Virus record (IMG/VR): IMGVR_UViG_3300034082_004192
Span: 1-64,000 of that record
Strand: one strand, 5' to 3'
DNA length: 64,000 nucleotides
Source of the DNA: a virus
The notes under the pieces are model-generated. The model searched no databases. It was not told the DNA's origin and saw only the letters and a program-made list of their open reading frames with translations. Made by a program: the position numbers and the translations under genes. Shown one piece after another: positions 9,530-17,137 of this stretch. Every line of letters starts with the position of its first letter. The stretch's first letter is position 1.

Positions 9530-10072
9530 TTAATACCAAGTTTGATTGGATGGTTTATTACCGAAAAGGATAGGGTCTTGTTTACCTTTTAATGCTTGAT
9601 AATATCCTTCACCATTCTTAAAATGTTGAAAGCTATTTCCTTTTTCAATTGAACCCATACTTTGTGGATCTCTATTATTGTTTTGCTGTCTTGAGCCTTC
9701 CAATTGATCTTCTAATGTTGTGACTTCAGGCGCATCATGATATGGAGAGTGTCTACGAGCTTCTATAGATGCAGATTGAGGGGAAATAATAAATTGTCCA
9801 TTATTATCCATATTCATTCTATGAGGCCGTTGAACCAAGAGATCCCAAATTTCTTTTTGTTGTTCTTGATTCATATTGTAATATTGATCAAGAGTTTTGC
9901 CCATTTTATCTAAAATGCCAGCAAGTTCATCATAAAGTCCTGCAGGCTCATTGTCTACATCATGAATTTCATCTATTTTAGAATTTGATGTTGAATCAAT
10001 AGTGTCAAGAGGCTTTTCTCCTGACAAATTGACGCCACCACCAATTTGGGCTAAAACTTGCTTATACCACAT
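9530..10072 (-). CDS. Unknown virion-block protein with MWYK N-terminal tag
   Basis: 180 residues, hydrophilic, no recognised domain. The first residues MWYKQVLAQ resemble the N-terminal tags of the plus-strand genes at 20886, 31756 and 33710, which suggests a common targeting or cleavage signal. Residues 120-129 (LEDQLEGSRQ) are a copy of a short motif repeated in the next gene upstream (551 residues). The start ATG overlaps the end of that gene: the bases for its last residues and stop also encode the tag in another frame, so translation is probably coupled. Position beside the portal suggests an internal-head or portal-associated protein; no function is claimed. Confidence 0.6.
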   Translation of the reverse strand: MWYKQVLAQIGGGVNLSGEKPLDTIDSTSNSKIDEIHDVDNEPAGLYDELAGILDKMGKTLDQYYNMNQEQQKEIWDLLVQRPHRMNMDNNGQFIISPQSASIEARRHSPYHDAPEVTTLEDQLEGSRQQNNNRDPQSMGSIEKGNSFQHFKNGEGYYQALKGKQDPILFGNKPSNQTWY

Positions 10073-11717
10073 CGTCGTATTCTTCTCTTTTAGATTCCAT
10101 GATGTAATCTAAACCAAGTTCATCAGCAAATTTCTTAAGATCATCATCTGAAAATTGATGACCAAAGCTATCTTCGTCTTCGTCATTCAATAAAGTTTCG
10201 ATATTAACAGTGATCTTCTTGTTTTGTCTTGTATCTTCTAGTTGTTTATCCATAGGAACATCAACTATATTTTTCTTTCTTGTTTCACCAAGAATTTGCT
10301 CTTGATTAAGTTCTTTTTTGGATGCAGTCTTATCTAACTGTTGAATAATGGATTCTTTTGGTTCAGCTTTGTCTTTGTTCAATTCATCTCTGTAATTGAT
10401 TGGATCTTTACCGTTGACATTCAATTGATCAGCATAAGATTCTTCCATTTCACCACGATGAGTATAAAGTCCATCAGAATCAAGTTGATCTTCTAGTACT
10501 TCATCAGTAACAGATTCTTGGTTATTCAATTTTCTCAATAAAGCTTCAAGGTATTCTGTGCCTTTTTGTTCTTTTCTAGGAAGTTGTGAGTCAATTGTTT
10601 TCAAAGAATCAGATTGAGCTTGTTTAGGGCGCATAACAGGCTTGTCGCCTTGTTGATGGCCATAACTGGATTGCTTGGCATCTGACAATTGTTTTTCCAT
10701 TGAATCATCGACATTTTGTTTGCCTCTGATTTTATTAGCGCCCCTATCAGAATTGTCAAATCTAGCTTCAAATCCAATTTCACCTTCAGTGAGTTTTTTG
10801 GATCTTTCGCCTTCCTTAAGTTCAAGAGCATTGGCTTCATTATCAGGATGCTTATGAACATCAAGTCTAGCCATAACTTCATCATGAGATTGGAAAGCAA
10901 CTTTAAGCCAATCTTGATATGCACAAGTTACAGTTCCATCTTTGCCAACTCTTGAGTCTATACAATTTTCTCTACACTTGGATATTTCCATAGGAATTGG
11001 AGCTTTGTATCCTTGCATTTTTCCTTTAGGACACAATAAATAAGGCTCATTGGCTTGTGTAAATAAAGTTGTATATGCAACTCTTCTATTTTCTTTTGGT
11101 GTGATTTCTGAATACCAATTGTGTAAATAGTTTGCAATTTTGACAGCTAAGTTTTTGTTTCCTGACAAAACAATTTTTCTAGCATTTGCAATTTTGCTAA
11201 GTCTAATTTCTGAAGAACAAAATGCTGTAAGTTTATCAAGTGTATTAATCGTTTCAATTTGCCAAAAACCTGATGACTTTTCACTATTCTTGTAAGCAAC
11301 TCTTTCCATTCTAGCTGCTTCATTATCTTTGTTCAAGAAATTTTGAATAGCCATATATGCATAACGGAGAGTATTTCTTTCTTCAGCAACTCTAATATTG
11401 TTTAAATTATTAAATGCCTGATGTAAATGATGATGTGCATCTTTTTTTGGAAGAGCTACTATCTTCATAATGTGCTCAGGACCACCCATATTTTTGAAGG
11501 CTGAAATTACTGGATCATCACCAAAATCATCCATTCCTAAAACGTGAAATGGAGAAGACATTGGCATAGAATCTCCATCTCCAAGACCTGATAAAGTATC
11601 TTGAAGCATACGAAGCAATCCATTACCACCAACTTCTGATTTTTTTTCTAAAATCTTTTCAATTTTTTCAGGATCGTGTGTCTCGTATGTAGCTTTGATT
11701 TTATATCCTTTGTCCAT
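10062..11717 (-). CDS. Unknown virion-block protein with four-Cys cluster and repeated QL motif
   Basis: 551 residues. The N-terminal half (1-300) looks folded and helical and ends with four cysteines (C229, C248-x3-C252, C265) in the setting SKCRENCIDSR and TCAYQDWL, which could bind zinc or an Fe-S cluster. The C-terminal half is charged and probably disordered. It carries at least seven copies of a short motif of the form D/E-x-Q-L-x-D (for example MEKQLSDAKQ at 340, EDQLDSDG at 409, MDKQLEDTRQ at 489). Single copies occur in neighbouring genes, so the motif may bind a shared partner in the virion or prohead. It is the gene before the 180-residue tagged protein and the portal, with very short spacing on both sides. 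Family not recognised. Confidence 0.6.
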   Translation of the reverse strand: MDKGYKIKATYETHDPEKIEKILEKKSEVGGNGLLRMLQDTLSGLGDGDSMPMSSPFHVLGMDDFGDDPVISAFKNMGGPEHIMKIVALPKKDAHHHLHQAFNNLNNIRVAEERNTLRYAYMAIQNFLNKDNEAARMERVAYKNSEKSSGFWQIETINTLDKLTAFCSSEIRLSKIANARKIVLSGNKNLAVKIANYLHNWYSEITPKENRRVAYTTLFTQANEPYLLCPKGKMQGYKAPIPMEISKCRENCIDSRVGKDGTVTCAYQDWLKVAFQSHDEVMARLDVHKHPDNEANALELKEGERSKKLTEGEIGFEARFDNSDRGANKIRGKQNVDDSMEKQLSDAKQSSYGHQQGDKPVMRPKQAQSDSLKTIDSQLPRKEQKGTEYLEALLRKLNNQESVTDEVLEDQLDSDGLYTHRGEMEESYADQLNVNGKDPINYRDELNKDKAEPKESIIQQLDKTASKKELNQEQILGETRKKNIVDVPMDKQLEDTRQNKKITVNIETLLNDEDEDSFGHQFSDDDLKKFADELGLDYIMESKREEYDDVV

Positions 11718-11719
11718 AA

Positions 11720-12709
11720 TTATTTACCCAATCCTAAGTTTGATAATTCTTCTTTATCAAAACCTCTATCCTGAAGTGCTGCCTTAATTTGTTTTAATTC
11801 TTCTGATACGCCTTTTTTATCTGCAGCATCTTTGAAATCACCTTGTTTGGTTGTTTTGGAGTAATCTTGTAAATCCATAAGAAAACAAGCTCTCATAATC
11901 AACTCAGGCGTAGATCTTTTTTCAAAATTTGGTTTTGCATTATAATCAAAAGCTGCAGTTTTTACTGAAGCATTCTTGTTACCTTTTTCTTCAGTATCAT
12001 TTATCTGCTCTATTGTTTCTTCAACATCTTTAGTTTCTTTCTCGACTTCTTCTTTTTTGTCAAGTAATCTTTCAAGATCCACAACATTGGCAGTTTTTTT
12101 AGATTTTTTTGGTTTTTCTTCTTTATCTTTGCCTTGCTCTAGTTTTTTGTTGTATTCTTTAACAATATCTACAGCACGTTCAATTGTCTCTTTATTCCAG
12201 TACTTGAGTTTTGAAATGTATCTAACAATATCGTTCTTTTCGACACCGTGATCAAGCAATTTACCCACTTTACCCATTAAAACACGGAATGGATTGCCTC
12301 TAGTTTTCTTTTTCTTTTTGACCTGTGCTGTTTTTGAATTGTTGTACACGTTTTTAGCCTCGGATAAATAAGTTTCTTCAATCTTATTCGCTATATCAGA
12401 ATAGCTTGGATCTAATTCTTGAGTAATTGGATCTTTAGTTCTTGTTCTACTATTATTTGACATAATTAGTGCTTTAGATAACTTATATAATTGATGTCTT
12501 AAGCTTTCATCTTGCACTCTGTCTGCTATGACAGTAACTTCATCTGAAAGTTCACCGTAGTTCTCATTAGCAGATTTGACCTTGTTCATCAACTGTCTCA
12601 TTTCATCTTTGGTTACACCTTCGGCATTTTCACCACTCAAGGGAATATTGTTAATCCCATTTGCAGGATTTGAAGCTAAAGGTGGTTCAATTTGAGACAG
12701 TTTATTCAT
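11720..12709 (-). CDS. Unknown Lys/Glu-rich virion-block protein
   Basis: 329 residues, highly charged, no cysteine cluster. The central part (about residues 130-200) looks like a compact helical domain with KKKKKTRGNPFRVL and YISKLKYWNKETIERAVDI. It is followed by a Lys/Glu coiled-coil-like stretch and a C-terminal helical domain containing PELIMRACFLMDLQDY. Three K-T-A motifs (SKTAQV, KKTANV, VKTAAF) resemble those in the neighbouring head proteins. Its start overlaps the stop of the preceding gene by one base, so both are in one operon. The basic central region could touch DNA or scaffold, but this is speculation. Confidence 0.55.
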   Translation of the reverse strand: MNKLSQIEPPLASNPANGINNIPLSGENAEGVTKDEMRQLMNKVKSANENYGELSDEVTVIADRVQDESLRHQLYKLSKALIMSNNSRTRTKDPITQELDPSYSDIANKIEETYLSEAKNVYNNSKTAQVKKKKKTRGNPFRVLMGKVGKLLDHGVEKNDIVRYISKLKYWNKETIERAVDIVKEYNKKLEQGKDKEEKPKKSKKTANVVDLERLLDKKEEVEKETKDVEETIEQINDTEEKGNKNASVKTAAFDYNAKPNFEKRSTPELIMRACFLMDLQDYSKTTKQGDFKDAADKKGVSEELKQIKAALQDRGFDKEELSNLGLGK

Positions 12710-13524
12710 TAATCTAAATCGTCAAAGTTTATGTCAATACTATTATAAATTTCATTAACAGTTTTAGCTCTATTTAGAGATTTACTGTTCATGTCATTTT
12801 GAATATTTTTCTTAATTGCTAATCTTTCATTTCTGATCTTTTCTTGATTTGCAATTCTCATTGATTCTCTAGAATCCAGAGCAGATGGATCTATCATTCC
12901 AAATGTAGAATTGAATTCATTGTCAGATGATGTTCTTAAGATTGAATGTGCTCTTGAGGAAACTACAGAAGATTGTCTCAAGTTATTTATTTGGCTTTCT
13001 TCCCAAGCTTTATGACGAGTTGCTTTAGCTTCTCTTACTCTTTGATTTTCAATAATCGATTGCTCGCTTGTAGAAGATTGAGAATTCAAGAATTCTTCAG
13101 AAATTGCAATCATATCAGGGTTGAAAATAGAAGCAGATCTTGACAACATTGCATTCATATATTCATCTGCTGAAAATGCTTTTAAACCACTAGTTGTAGT
13201 TCTTGCAGTCTCACCAGAATCAAATTGTGATCCAGCTCTTCTGATTGCACCAAAATCCTGTGATAAAATTCTTTCTTCCATAGAGGTTTCTCTTAAGTCT
13301 TGATAAGTAGATGGACCTTGAATTTTTTCCCAAGATTTATTGATATTATTTGCTTCTTTTGTAAAACCAATATTTTGTTTAGAGATTGACTGTCTGTTGG
13401 CCGTAGAATTTCTTTTTAACTCTGCATAAGGATCTTCTTCAACTTCAACTTGAGCGCCAATGAATCTCTTTTCCAAGAATGTTGGAATATTTTCGATTTC
13501 TGATACTTTTCTAAATCTGCTCAT
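12709..13524 (-). CDS. Unknown Ser/Arg/Asn-rich virion-block protein
   Basis: 271 residues from the ATG at 13524, chosen because AGGA lies a suitable distance before it; an in-frame ATG at 13551 almost abuts the terminator hairpin and is less likely. The protein is hydrophilic, rich in Ser, Arg, Glu and Asn, with long predicted helices (REAKATRHKAWEESQINNL, SRESMRIANQEKIRNERLA) and no recognised fold. It overlaps the following gene by one base. It is the first gene after a strong terminator at 13556, so it may be read from a separate promoter or by read-through. Probably a minor or internal virion protein by position only. Confidence 0.55.
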   Translation of the reverse strand: MSRFRKVSEIENIPTFLEKRFIGAQVEVEEDPYAELKRNSTANRQSISKQNIGFTKEANNINKSWEKIQGPSTYQDLRETSMEERILSQDFGAIRRAGSQFDSGETARTTTSGLKAFSADEYMNAMLSRSASIFNPDMIAISEEFLNSQSSTSEQSIIENQRVREAKATRHKAWEESQINNLRQSSVVSSRAHSILRTSSDNEFNSTFGMIDPSALDSRESMRIANQEKIRNERLAIKKNIQNDMNSKSLNRAKTVNEIYNSIDINFDDLD

Positions 13525-13555
13525 GTTTATTATCCTGTTGTTACTTTTCAAGAAT

Positions 13556-13579
13556 GTCCCAGGGCAAAAGCCCTGGGAC
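13556..13579 (-). terminator. Strong GC-rich hairpin terminator
   Basis: A perfect ten-base-pair stem (GTCCCAGGGC with GCCCTGGGAC) closes a four-base loop 24 bases past the stop of the 356-residue zinc-ribbon gene. It is by far the most GC-rich element in the neighbourhood. CAAGAA/TTCTTG flanks extend the pairing. No long T-run follows on the minus strand, so it could also act as an RNA-stability or processing hairpin. Confidence 0.7.
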
Positions 13580-13603
13580 TATTTTTCTTGAGGATTATTT
13601 TTA

Positions 13604-14674
13604 CTACTTGTCGTATTTCTTGGTGAAGAGTGCATCAATCCACTCTTGATCACCATAACCAAGTTCATTTTTCCAGTAATCAATAATTCTGGAATAGTCT
13701 GCATCTGAAAGGGTTGCAACTTTGATCATTGAAGAAGCTGCAGCAACCTTTACATTTGTTTCAAGGCCAGAAGCAAGAACATTCTTGATATCGGATAAAT
13801 TGTCAACTTCAGGTGTGGATGTTTCGCCTAATCTAGCATTTACATACTCAATTGGGAAACCTTCTGCTAAAGCCTTAGCAGCAAATGCTCTTCTTGCAGC
13901 AGATGAGAATGCTTTAACTTCCTTCATTTCTGAATCCTTTCCGCATTCACATTTTTTGCCAGCATAAACTCCGCCACATTTTTCACATTCTTTGTCCATA
14001 GCTGCTTCTTTCTTTTCTTCCATCTTTTCAGCAACTCTTTGAACCAAGGATTCTCTGTAAGCTTTTCTTTGTGCAAGCTTTACATTTGCCTCTTGTTGTG
14101 CTTGTACTTGGCGCTCGATTTTGCCAGCTAATCTGACTCTTCTATCATGACGAGCAGCAAGGATAGCATTCTTGAGATCTTCATCACCAGCAGCTACAGC
14201 AGCTTCTACTGCTTCAGCTGATAATTGTGATGCATGGTTGAAGTGAAAAGCCTTCTTTTCAGCTTTAGACTTAGGACCTTTTCTCTTCATAGGACCTTTG
14301 TCAGCTTTTTCTTCATCATCATGACCTTCGTCTTCATCTTCATCTTCAGAATCTTCAGACTTCTTCTTGCCCTTGCCATTCTCTTCCATCCACTTTCTCA
14401 AGCCTTCTGGAAGACCTTTCTTGGCTTCTTTGCCCATACCTGATTTGTGATCCATCCCAGATTCAGCGTCATGATCATCGTGATCTTCGCCTTGTAATCT
14501 ATCGACTTCTTCATCACCAATAGCGTCGATAAGAGCTTTGAGACCCTTGTTCTCTTTAGGCTCTTTGGCTTCAGCTAATCTTTGATTAAAGTTGTCCCAA
14601 TCAATTCCTTGGAAAACCAAGTCAGAATCAAGAGGATCTTCTTGAAATCTGTTTGGGAAAATTCTATCTGCCAT
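13604..14674 (-). CDS. Unknown charged head-region protein with zinc ribbon
   Basis: 356 residues. The layout resembles the 554-residue acidic head protein: a charged N-terminal half with alternating acidic and basic tracts (KKSEDSEDEDEDE, DDEEKADKG), a long basic helix (residues about 165-230, RVRLAGKIERQVQAQQ), then a four-cysteine knuckle (CEKCG...CECG near residues 230-245). The C-terminal helical domain contains VNARLGETSTPEVDNL and ends FTKKYDK. The start has a strong GAGGAGA site. The similarity of layout suggests a related core or scaffold-type role, but I do not recognise a family. The gene is bounded by a terminator downstream and an AT-rich spacer upstream holding a CATAAATA sequence. 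Confidence 0.55.
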   Translation of the reverse strand: MADRIFPNRFQEDPLDSDLVFQGIDWDNFNQRLAEAKEPKENKGLKALIDAIGDEEVDRLQGEDHDDHDAESGMDHKSGMGKEAKKGLPEGLRKWMEENGKGKKKSEDSEDEDEDEGHDDEEKADKGPMKRKGPKSKAEKKAFHFNHASQLSAEAVEAAVAAGDEDLKNAILAARHDRRVRLAGKIERQVQAQQEANVKLAQRKAYRESLVQRVAEKMEEKKEAAMDKECEKCGGVYAGKKCECGKDSEMKEVKAFSSAARRAFAAKALAEGFPIEYVNARLGETSTPEVDNLSDIKNVLASGLETNVKVAAASSMIKVATLSDADYSRIIDYWKNELGYGDQEWIDALFTKKYDK

Positions 14675-14752
14675 AATTAATTTTTCTCCTCAAGAAAAAA
14701 TACATTAAGAAAATTTCTAAATTTAATGCTCAAATTCCTTTAATGCATCTAT

Positions 14753-15058
14753 TTATGTTTTTTTACTCAAAATTAGTTTCTTGCCCTTCAAGAGCAATTT
14801 GTCTCCAATACCAATCTTTAGTTTTTTAAACAAGCCTTTATTTGCTTCTACAATAAATACAACGTTGTTAGAATCTGGAGAAACAGATTTTGGATCATCT
14901 GCTTCCATATCTTTAAAGTCCACAATCTTATGATTTTTGTCTAAAAAAGCTAAAGAAAGTGGAAATGACACATTCTTATTCCAAAAAGAATAACAATCAG
15001 GATAATCAAAAGTAAAATAAACTACTTCATATTCTCCCAAAGGTTCTGCATGCATCAA
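14753..15058 (-). CDS. DUF192-family protein; start unclear
   Basis: The visible 101 residues match DUF192: YSFWNKNVSFPLSLAFLD, the central KIVDFKDM, a VVFIVEANKGLFKKL segment, and terminal GIGDKLLLKG. DUF192 is a small beta domain of unknown biochemical role, found in bacteria, archaea and phages. The first strand (DVRFVADTDKLRSKGLM) is also encoded, but upstream of the only usable starts (TTG at 15058, ATG at 15055). The frame is open back to a TGA at 15134-15136 with no ATG, GTG or TTG before it. That same TGA ends the upstream 163-residue gene in the same frame. Thus the domain is translated truncated, by read-through of the TGA, by an unusual start, or after a frameshift or sequencing error. 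Identity is good; boundaries are not. Confidence 0.6.
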   Translation of the reverse strand: MMHAEPLGEYEVVYFTFDYPDCYSFWNKNVSFPLSLAFLDKNHKIVDFKDMEADDPKSVSPDSNNVVFIVEANKGLFKKLKIGIGDKLLLKGKKLILSKKT

Positions 15059-15133
15059 TCCTTTACTTCGTAATTTATCAGTATCTGCTACAAACCTAAC
15101 ATCGAATTCATCACGGAATTCTTCATTAGTGAG

Positions 15134-15625
15134 TCATGAACCAACTTTTTTAAATTTATTTGAAGATGCTTTCACACTTCTTGCGTCTTCAAGATCAAAT
15201 CTATCTTTGGTTCTTTGCTTTCTAAATTCATTAACATTATCTATGCTCAAATAATGATCACGTAATGCTAATCTTGCTCTTTCAGTCAATTCTACAGATC
15301 TACCATAACCTGTAAGTAATCCAGCAGTTTTCATAGCTAAAAGATCATTATCAGAAATTTCAGTAGGAACTCCACATACTTTGCTGTCTTTGTGTAAAGC
15401 AACATAGCTAGCAGCAGTAACTAAAGCATCTGTATTTGCATCAATTGACTTAAGCATTTCCAAATATTTTTCACTTAATTTAGCTGCTTCTGCTTTTTTA
15501 GGAGCTTGTGAAACACCAAGAAGTTGAATTTGAATATCAGAAAGTCCAAGACCTTCCATTGATGGTCCGTCAAATAATTCTGCATGCAAATCTAAAGAGT
15601 GTACTGGCTTAATTGGTATAGGCAT
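15134..15625 (-). CDS. Unknown virion-block protein, in frame with DUF192 gene
   Basis: 163 residues, mostly helical. Residues 60-125 (SYVALHKDSKVCGVPTEISDNDLLAMKTAGLLTGYGRSVELTERA is the region) look like a winged-helix-type unit, with a hydrophobic helix, a turn and the phrase VELTERARLAL, as in the wing of some DNA-binding proteins. The evidence is weak. The stop is TGA followed by C, a context that favours read-through, and the frame continues into the DUF192 domain. It follows the 152-residue gene closely. No family recognised. Confidence 0.5.
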   Translation of the reverse strand: MPIPIKPVHSLDLHAELFDGPSMEGLGLSDIQIQLLGVSQAPKKAEAAKLSEKYLEMLKSIDANTDALVTAASYVALHKDSKVCGVPTEISDNDLLAMKTAGLLTGYGRSVELTERARLALRDHYLSIDNVNEFRKQRTKDRFDLEDARSVKASSNKFKKVGS

Positions 15626-15639
15626 AATTTTTTATTCCT

Positions 15640-16098
15640 TTATCTAATTGGTAATCTATTTTTCCAACCATTTCCTTCATCAACATTTTTCTGATAGGTT
15701 TCTTCCCAAGAAAATTTATCGCACAAATCAGCTCCGCTATGAATTGCCATAGATGGGCTTGATGCTGGATTACCTGGGTCTACATAAGCAGGACCAGGAA
15801 CATTATCAGGACCATGTAATTGTCCTTCTATATTTGCACCATCAGCTTCTCCACCCAAATCCATATATTCTTTTGGAACTTTTCTAGGATTTATTTTTTG
15901 TCTCCAATAGTCATTTTGTTTTGTTTCTTCTTCTATTTCCTCATATGGAACCAAAGAAACATTTGGAGATTGAGTTATTGATTGCTGTGGATAATATTGT
16001 GCAATTTTTTCAAACAACTTATCTGACTTTAAGTATTCGCCAGATTTATCCAATCTTGAACATATTTTTATAATTGTTTGAATTGATTTAGCATTCAT
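15640..16098 (-). CDS. Unknown virion-block protein with helical N-terminal tag
   Basis: 152 residues. Residues 1-35 form a helix of the pattern KSIQTIIKICSRLDKSGEY...SDKLFEKIAQYY. This resembles the N-terminal modules of the genes at 27289, 42070 and 42774 (helix, Gly turn, helix, ending in KIAQ, KVA or REAQ). The remainder is Pro/Gly/Asn-rich and probably extended, with INPRKVPKEYMDLGGEADG and a copy of the QL motif (IEGQLHGP). It sits between two unknown genes in the terminase-portal interval. A virion protein carrying a targeting or maturation signal is an attractive but untested reading. Confidence 0.5.
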   Translation of the reverse strand: MNAKSIQTIIKICSRLDKSGEYLKSDKLFEKIAQYYPQQSITQSPNVSLVPYEEIEEETKQNDYWRQKINPRKVPKEYMDLGGEADGANIEGQLHGPDNVPGPAYVDPGNPASSPSMAIHSGADLCDKFSWEETYQKNVDEGNGWKNRLPIR

Positions 16099-16110
16099 GA
16101 TTTTGAACCT

Positions 16111-17103
16111 TTAAAGACTATGACCCGATATCCCGTAGAATGCAGATCCTGGATACGATTCTTCAACGCCTTTAGGTTCTTTGTTTGAAGGATCGATAAA
16201 ATCTAAATAATTTGTATCTTTTTTCTTTGGATTCAATTGCTGTTCAAAAGAAACGAAAGGATCAATATCTTTTGTTGCTTCTGATTTAGGGGCAATATCT
16301 TTTGGCGCATATATATTTGGTTTTGTATCAGGATCAGGGTAAGACAATAAAGTGTCTTTCAAGCCATACTCTTGGAATCCATCTTCATTTGGAGTTTTTT
16401 CAATCATCAAATGATTTATATAATCATTGAAATCTTCACCGTGAGTTAGGATGGGAGTTTTTCCAATTGGAACATAACTAAATTGATTTTCATCAAATTC
16501 ATTTCGTTCTTCAGGATATTCTTTTGTCATCCTGTTTCTTCTTGCAATTTCATAGTCTTCTGCAATACGATTTATTGACTTATCTGAAATGGCAAAATGT
16601 AATCTTTCTGGCTTATCTGGATCTTTGTATTCTTCTCTTGGATATTTGAAATCTTTATTGTATTTATGACGATCTTCTAAGGATTGCTCCATAGTCATCA
16701 TATGCTCTTTTTTTGGCTGATAATGATCTCGTATATATGCTGGACTATTTTTCATTAAGTCGCTTGCTGCATTTTCTAAAGATTTTTTGTAATTATGTAA
16801 TTGAGCTCTAAATTTAGCTCTTAATCTTTCCTCAGGAGTAAGTTCGTAAGGAATTAATTCTTCATAATTTTTATGTTGTGGAGTCAATCTTGACTCTATA
16901 TTGACATCTCTTGTATCAGGTTCAATATGGGTACGTCTTAACAATTTATCGAAGCTTGAATCTTCGTCTACGTATAAATTGATTTCATGTCCACCTCGGT
17001 TTCCACCACCACGACCGATAGGACTACCACCAGGCTGAAATGGAGCTCCATTCCCTCCACCGCCTACACCACCAAATTGAGCTGTTCTGATATTGTTAGA
17101 CAT
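16111..17103 (-). CDS. Unknown virion-block protein with Gly-rich N-terminus
   Basis: 330 residues. It begins NNIRTAQFGG, followed by a Gly-rich flexible stretch to residue 38. The body is very hydrophilic, rich in Asp, Glu, Lys, Pro and Tyr, with helices near 88-125 (PEERLRAKFRAQLHNYKKSLE). The QL-type motif appears at residues 138-147 (MEQSLEDRHK) and again near residue 285 (FEQQLNPKKK). There is no catalytic motif or cysteine cluster. It lies directly downstream of the large terminase in the head operon. Family not recognised. Confidence 0.5.
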   Translation of the reverse strand: MSNNIRTAQFGGVGGGGNGAPFQPGGSPIGRGGGNRGGHEINLYVDEDSSFDKLLRRTHIEPDTRDVNIESRLTPQHKNYEELIPYELTPEERLRAKFRAQLHNYKKSLENAASDLMKNSPAYIRDHYQPKKEHMMTMEQSLEDRHKYNKDFKYPREEYKDPDKPERLHFAISDKSINRIAEDYEIARRNRMTKEYPEERNEFDENQFSYVPIGKTPILTHGEDFNDYINHLMIEKTPNEDGFQEYGLKDTLLSYPDPDTKPNIYAPKDIAPKSEATKDIDPFVSFEQQLNPKKKDTNYLDFIDPSNKEPKGVEESYPGSAFYGISGHSL

Positions 17104-17137
17104 AATGAATTGTTCTTATAAATAAAAATAATTACCT

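Noticed and set aside
14753-15625. Genome-wide recoding of TGA as an amino acid
   Set aside because: TGA ends purA, the DnaC-like, sbcD and SbcC N-terminal genes at normal family lengths with ATGA or TTGA overlaps, so TGA works as a stop here. Only the DUF192 locus needs another explanation.
17117-17124. TATAAATA on the plus strand between terminase and the next gene
   Set aside because: It points away from the minus-strand genes there and would only give antisense transcription of the terminase gene.
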